Under the pieces are notes generated by a model, which searched no databases, was not told the origin of the DNA, and saw nothing but the letters and a program-made list of their open reading frames with translations. This document shows, in pieces, positions 61,801 to 64,000 of a stretch of DNA of 64,000 nt. Both the position numbers and the translations under genes were made by a program. This DNA is from Stichopus chloronotus (Eukaryota > Echinodermata > Holothuroidea > Aspidochirotida > Stichopodidae): positions 21,759,738 to 21,823,737 of the forward strand of contig CM037833.1 in the NCBI GenBank assembly GCA_021234535.1. The letters are read 5' to 3'. Every line of letters starts with the position of its first letter. The stretch's first letter is position 1.

Positions 61801-63117
61801 ATAAATTGATGATATTCAGTTGTGCATAAATGCCTACATACATACATGGTCACAAATTTACCTGTAAGTACCTGACACTACAGTGCAGGTATTTACTGTA
61901 AGTTAAACATCAGGGCCCAGCACACTGTAATCCATGGCCCCAACGACACAAAGCATTCATGTCTACTGTTTACTGTACAGTAACGCATCTGACGAGGTGC
62001 CCTGATGAAATACACCTCACCAACAAATTGGTCCGCTTCTGTTATGACTGCTCTCAGTGGACCTGAATTCAGTACTGACTGTAGAATTCAAGATACCTAC
62101 TTTGAGAGATACTGTTTTTCTGCTTCAAGGTGAAATTAATTTATCTGGTCAACATTAATACCTCCAAATGTTGTCTTTATATTATAAGAGACGTGATTTT
62201 AGTAAATTCCAAGCACATGTTGGGATGAAGCCAGACTGCCAGTTAAAGCAAGTACTGTCTAAATCCCTATAATTTGACTTTTTGACGGTCCTTGTTAATT
62301 ATACGTAGGTCTAAGTATTTCCCAACAGCACATGTGCTACTGGTTCCCATATTCTCCTGTCCCTAACCAGATGGCTGCATTTAATATTCAGCCTGATGTG
62401 AACAGTACAGCAGTTTGAGATGAATGTATAGAAGAACTCTATACTCCCAAACCTGCCAACATCTCTCACCGAAAAAATAGGGAGATTTATATTTTCCAGA
62501 GACAAAAATTAGAGATAAGCAAAAACAAAAATAGGCAGATTGGTAATTTTCAAGAAATACTTAACAGTGCCACGGAGAGAAACATCAACCACATGCACAG
62601 CAGAAGTTGCCCATGTAGGCCTGTTTTCATGTACATTACAGGTACACGTATGCCCTTCTGTATGCACAGCCCTTCATAAGCTAACAACTTACAAAGCAAC
62701 CTGCTATTGGTGTAATCAGGACTAATCTACTGGGGTTGAAAATTTTGTAAACAACAATCTGATTGTCAATGCGCTATATATTCTCTAAGGCGAATTACTC
62801 AAACAAGCCAATTGTGCTATCTGTTTGGTATTTTCAGATACGTCCCAAATGAACTTAAAAAAAAAAACGGGAGATTAGAACATGAAAATGGGAGGGCAGG
62901 AGATCTGTACAAAAAACCGGGAGTCTCCAGGTAAGACTGGAATAGTTGACAGGTCTGACTCCTGAGGTTTTCCCGACATCCCTCTCCAAGCTCTACTGCA
63001 CAAGTCTGGGTGTCCTCCAACACGTGTCTCAGTGTGGTGTCTGAAAATCACTCACCTGGTTTTTCTTCAGCCACATGTTGAGCGCTGCCCCAGTATCGCC
63101 CTTTGCAGAATTTTTCT
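43637..63117 (-). CDS. ZXDC: ZXD-family zinc-finger transcription co-regulator (ZXDC-like), 5' end incomplete
   Basis: ZXD proteins are nuclear factors with ten C2H2 fingers and a C-terminal activation region; human ZXDC is reported to cooperate with CIITA in MHC class II transcription. Twelve exons join in phase on the - strand: 63117-63056, 61714-61607, 60691-60602, 53313-53135, 52393-52198, 51827-51647, 51140-50949, 50287-50186, 48131-48018, 47272-46817, 45069-44909, 43840-43637. From the second exon on they give 660 residues and a stop. Ten fingers appear in order, including [18 protein letters not shown] and [19 protein letters not shown], which resemble human ZXDC fingers 6 and 8. The C-terminus STINLQDLA matches the ZXD C-terminal motif as I remember it. 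Finger 4 has C-x4-C spacing; my memory is that human finger 4 has C-x2-C. An expanded repeat array lies between fingers and C-terminus. The start codon was not located. Confidence 0.9.
44270..44865 (+). repeat. Minisatellite, GGGGACACAGGCACATTGATAC unit, in ZXDC intron
   Basis: About 18 units of roughly 30-36 bp share GACACAGGCACATTGATACA with variants. A longer block recurs, since GGGGACACAGGCACATTGAT plus the TTTGAGGACACAGACATCAA unit begins near 44,341 and again near 44,488 (about 147 bp apart). Open frames on both strands here are repeat artefacts. Confidence 0.9.
44909..45069 (-). CDS. ZXDC: ZXDC exon 11: Ser/Pro/Thr-rich C-terminal region
   Basis: The acceptor TTTTAATTCCTTCCAG and donor TTACAG|GTATGC bound this exon. 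Entering in phase 1, it encodes [20 protein letters not shown], then [20 protein letters not shown] and LLQ, ending in phase 0. This acidic, serine-rich composition is typical of an activation region. Confidence 0.88.
45356..46290 (-). pseudogene. Decayed non-LTR reverse transcriptase in ZXDC intron 10
   Basis: On the - strand near 46,175 the catalytic block FILFADD is readable. It is followed after an in-frame stop by [13 protein letters not shown], then by [14 protein letters not shown] near 45,960, MNSLFLLQK near 45,760, and a tail with [12 protein letters not shown] (45,356-45,643). These are, in order, the palm FADD motif, the (W)FxANKL block, the TKFLGVxxD block and the xxWNSLP tail of Jockey-superfamily reverse transcriptases. 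Several stops and frame changes show it is dead. It lies in the same orientation as ZXDC transcription. Confidence 0.82.
46817..47272 (-). CDS. ZXDC: ZXDC exon 10: tandem 24-residue repeat array
   Basis: The acceptor TTTTAATTTCAG leads into [20 protein letters not shown] and then about six tandem units of 23-25 residues with the core [17 protein letters not shown] followed by a P-E/D-x-S-L segment ([42 protein letters not shown]). The donor CAAG|GTGCAA at 46,817/46,816 was chosen because its phase 1 end joins exon 11 in frame. A stronger-looking donor at the stop near 46,660 would run exon 11 into an immediate stop. Alternatively the frame may simply end at the TAA near 46,659, giving a shorter isoform. 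The core alternates polar and hydrophobic residues. Confidence 0.85.
47273..48017 (-). other. ZXDC intron 9
   Basis: No gene or repeat recognised. Confidence 0.5.
48018..48131 (-). CDS. ZXDC: ZXDC exon 9: Ser-rich linker
   Basis: The acceptor TTTGTACCCAG and donor GACG|GTGAGA bound this exon, in phase 1 and out phase 1. It encodes [20 protein letters not shown] and [17 protein letters not shown] after the split Ala codon. It has no zinc finger and is low-complexity Ser/Val-rich, as expected after the finger block. Confidence 0.85.
48132..50185 (-). other. ZXDC intron 8 (2.1 kb)
   Basis: No coding exon or recognisable repeat family was seen. The open frames are short. Confidence 0.5.
50186..50287 (-). 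CDS. ZXDC: ZXDC exon 8: post-finger linker
   Basis: The acceptor GTTCTTTTTAG and donor TCTTCAG|GTGAGC bound this exon, in phase 1 and out phase 1. It reads [20 protein letters not shown], then [14 protein letters not shown]. The acidic-hydrophobic DLL...LSQ stretch followed by Ser-rich sequence resembles the region just after the fingers in ZXD proteins. Confidence 0.88.
50949..51140 (-). CDS. ZXDC: ZXDC exon 7: end of finger 9 and finger 10
   Basis: The acceptor TTTCATTTTCACAG and donor ACCG|GTACAT bound 64 codons. It contains [18 protein letters not shown] (finger 9; its first Cys is in exon 6) and [19 protein letters not shown] with IKGH (finger 10). The two are separated by a long linker, [14 protein letters not shown], as in human ZXDC where fingers 9 and 10 are also spaced out. 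Confidence 0.94.
51647..51827 (-). CDS. ZXDC: ZXDC exon 6: fingers 7 (most), 8 and start of 9
   Basis: The acceptor TATTTTGCTACAG and donor CCAG|GTACAG bound this exon, phase 0 in and 1 out. It encodes [19 protein letters not shown] (finger 7, first Cys in exon 5), [19 protein letters not shown] ending EVFH (finger 8) and FECKEP (start of finger 9). The intron before it interrupts finger 7 between its two cysteines, and the intron after it interrupts finger 9 at the same place. Confidence 0.95.
52198..52393 (-). CDS. ZXDC: ZXDC exon 5: fingers 5, 6 and start of 7
   Basis: The acceptor ATCTTTCTTGAAAG and donor TTTGAG|GTGAGT bound this exon. The first base completes the Lys codon of exon 4. 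Fingers: [20 protein letters not shown] with [22 protein letters not shown] with TRSH, then the canonical linker TGERPYK and CPFE starting finger 7. Confidence 0.95.
53135..53313 (-). CDS. ZXDC: ZXDC exon 4: fingers 3 and 4
   Basis: The acceptor CTTATTTTTACACCCAG and donor CTGAA|GTGAGT bound this exon, phase 0 in and 2 out. Fingers: [20 protein letters not shown] with KCH, and [20 protein letters not shown] with REH. The YNLKTH core resembles human ZXDC finger 3. Finger 4 has four residues between its cysteines; I remember two for the human protein. Confidence 0.93.
53590..53765 (+). repeat. Interspersed repeat, copy 2 of 2 (pairs with 20,985-21,180)
   Basis: Shared, diverged words: TTCAGAAGCTGCAAAGT, ATGACTTTTCAGAGTTTGA, TTGCACAGTGTCAGTA and AAGCCTACATAT. 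Confidence 0.5.
54404..54450. repeat. Near-perfect 21-bp hairpin, 5-base loop
   Basis: The left arm (54,404-54,424) starts CCTAATTAGACTT; the right arm (54,430-54,450) ends AGTCTAATTAGG. One mismatch in 21, with loop GGTTA. Just to the left is AGGGCTGCGATGGTTAA, reminiscent of a hAT end, but no matching opposite end or target duplication was found. Confidence 0.8.
55258..55510 (+). repeat. Minisatellite, about 44-bp unit
   Basis: Five to six copies of a unit containing GGACTGGTGGGGTTTCTCAG, TCCTCCCAAC.TTAATGTA and a variable TACTTGG or ATTACA end. Open frames through it are artefacts. Confidence 0.9.
55561..55584. repeat. (GTACA)n run
   Basis: CATACAGTACAGTACAGTAC: four or more copies of the pentamer next to a MITE fragment. 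Confidence 0.8.
55585..55664 (-). mobile_element. MITE, TA-flanked family, terminal fragment
   Basis: The last 80 bp of the family in reverse orientation: TATCCACAAACATTGGTTT, ATGGTTGATTTCTGTAAAAG, ending AACGCCTTATTTCCCTT followed by TA. The rest of the element is absent. Confidence 0.8.
57917..57934 (+). repeat. Short telomere-like motif (TTAGGG)2-3
   Basis: GGTTAGGGTTAGGGTT lies within the spacer of the fold-back element. Two to three repeats only. Confidence 0.6.
58425..59235. repeat. Degenerate tandem modules, about 150-190 bp
   Basis: Four diverged copies (near 58,430, 58,690, 58,880 and 59,090) share the order AATAGTTGC, TGGTTTCCTT, CACTGGTATCAAAATTAGC, TTTCTGCAGAGCTGA, TACCACTTTAAGCTGTT. 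Two copies occur inverted in the left arm (56,930-57,200). The 144-codon open frame on the - strand here (58,437-58,871) is a product of this repetition. Confidence 0.75.
60602..60691 (-). CDS. ZXDC: ZXDC exon 3: finger 2
   Basis: The acceptor TTTTGTTCTGATACAG and donor ACT|GTAAGT bound exactly 30 codons, phase 0 both sides: [20 protein letters not shown] with LSH, then DGIKPYT as linker to finger 3. One finger plus linker per exon. Confidence 0.95.
61607..61714 (-). CDS. ZXDC: ZXDC exon 2: finger 1
   Basis: The acceptor TTTTCTTTTCAG and donor TATAAG|GTACTG bound 36 codons, phase 0 both sides: PLTVTV, then [20 protein letters not shown] with TTH, and linker AEGRPYK. It lines up with the first of ten ZXD fingers. 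Confidence 0.94.
63056..63117 (-). CDS. ZXDC: ZXDC exon 1 in window (tentative): region before finger 1
   Basis: The donor ACCAG|GTGAGT is a perfect consensus. The phase 0 required by exon 2 gives [20 protein letters not shown], a plausible protein segment. The upstream acceptor is weak (GCCACCAG at about 63,118 or two bases later), and the frame stays open further left on the - strand (through an ATG at about 63,126), so the true 5' boundary is uncertain. It could even be a start exon beginning MPPEKNS. The rest of the 5' region lies outside the window. Confidence 0.5.
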
Positions 63118-63129
63118 CTGGTGGCATAC

Positions 63130-64000
63130 AAAAACAGAGGTGGTCCATCAAATAAACTTGAAAGCATATAGCAGCAATTACAGTTTCTCTTTCACAAACT
63201 TTCTGCTATTGTCTATGATCTACTGTAAGAACAAAGGATCATATACAGTCATAACCAATAGATCTAACTGAACAAAGGACCTCTGCAATGCACTTTCATT
63301 TACAGCCATCAGCAGATCTAAGCAGTACTCCTCCAAGTTGTCAATGTACACATTACACAGTGCACACTACAGTTGCAACTGCCATGCCAAAATGACACTA
63401 CCTTCAACTTGACACCAGGTATAGTAGTACAGTGCATGCAATAAGTACTGTACTGTAGACAATATACTGCACAGCTGTGTATAGGGCCACTACATACAGT
63501 CCTGACACGCAAGTGTATGTTTGCTTGTAGTACAAATCACTCACAGTACAATAAGTGCCACTCCTGGGAATCACTTTCATGGAACACCGCCCGAAATGAA
63601 ATGCATTGGCAGCATGTAAACATTTAAGTGCATGCATATACCAGTTACTTACAGTATACCTGCTGAAACGGATTACAGTTTTACATCAATTACAGTACGG
63701 TTAATGGTTCATGCATTTTGCTTTACATACCAATACATGCACACATCCTACTGTAGTGTACATGGATTAATAATAACTCAACACTGGACCGTGCATTGCA
63801 TGATCATGGAAACTTGCATGTGATTCCAGTCATGCATTAGTATTAAACCCCTGAGAGTTCATTTCCAATACACACCTGCAGGTCCAAAGTTGATTTACCT
63901 TGTGCATTCATACAATGAGAGATTTTGATGCATGAGGGTGCAGTCCGAGTGCATCCGCATGGAATATGAGCTAGTGCATAAATCCTATAATGCAGCTTAC
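63130..64000. other. ZXDC 5' intron or upstream region
   Basis: No further exon could be supported. TACTGTAC words are frequent. ZXDC may continue beyond the right edge. Confidence 0.4.

Noticed and set aside
1..64000. tRNA and rRNA genes
   Set aside because: I looked for tRNA arm signatures (GGTTCGAAT-type T-arms) and ribosomal cores by eye and saw none. A covariance-model search would be needed to exclude them.

Overview
The window reads as animal nuclear DNA: AT-rich, with spliced genes (GT-AG introns), many interspersed and tandem repeats, and no prokaryotic-style gene packing. The closest matches I recognise for the two genes are conserved animal proteins. The style of the repeats, TTAGGG-like telomeric motifs and very frequent TACTGTACAGTA palindromes suggest a marine invertebrate deuterostome. 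An echinoderm (perhaps a sea cucumber) is my guess, from general familiarity and not from a search.

Layout. (1) Positions 1-12,294 hold no confident gene. There is one weak candidate terminal exon (about 1,772-1,942), a tandem block of a dispersed repeat whose units carry perfect AGGTCAAAGGTCA (DR1) motifs, a MITE, and a GATCTGAG-type minisatellite. (2) Positions 12,295-35,776 on the + strand hold 13 exons of a plastin/fimbrin gene: two EF-hands followed by four calponin-homology domains, in frame across every junction, 595 residues to a stop. Only about 30 N-terminal residues are missing, and their exon was not found. Introns contain a hAT-like MITE with a clean 8-bp target duplication, a non-LTR retrotransposon fragment, minisatellites and DR1 repeats. 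(3) Positions 35,777-43,636 lie between two convergent genes: the probable plastin 3' UTR, two MITE copies and simple repeats. (4) Positions 43,637-63,117 on the - strand hold 12 exons of a ZXD-family (ZXDC-like) gene: ten C2H2 zinc fingers, a linker, a tandem array of about six 24-residue repeats, and a C-terminus ending STINLQDLA. Its 5' end lies at or beyond the right edge. Introns contain a decayed reverse transcriptase with a recognisable FADD motif, minisatellites, and a striking 4.4-kb fold-back element with arms of about 1.35 kb.

How the genes work. Plastin is a cytoplasmic, calcium-regulated actin-bundling protein. ZXDC is a nuclear zinc-finger transcriptional co-regulator. They lie tail to tail and share no obvious pathway. 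The most interesting material is the ZXDC repeat array, the fold-back element in a ZXDC intron, and the DR1-bearing repeat family.

All exon boundaries were read by eye from splice consensus and reading-phase continuity. No alignment was run, and family comparisons rest on memory of the human proteins.
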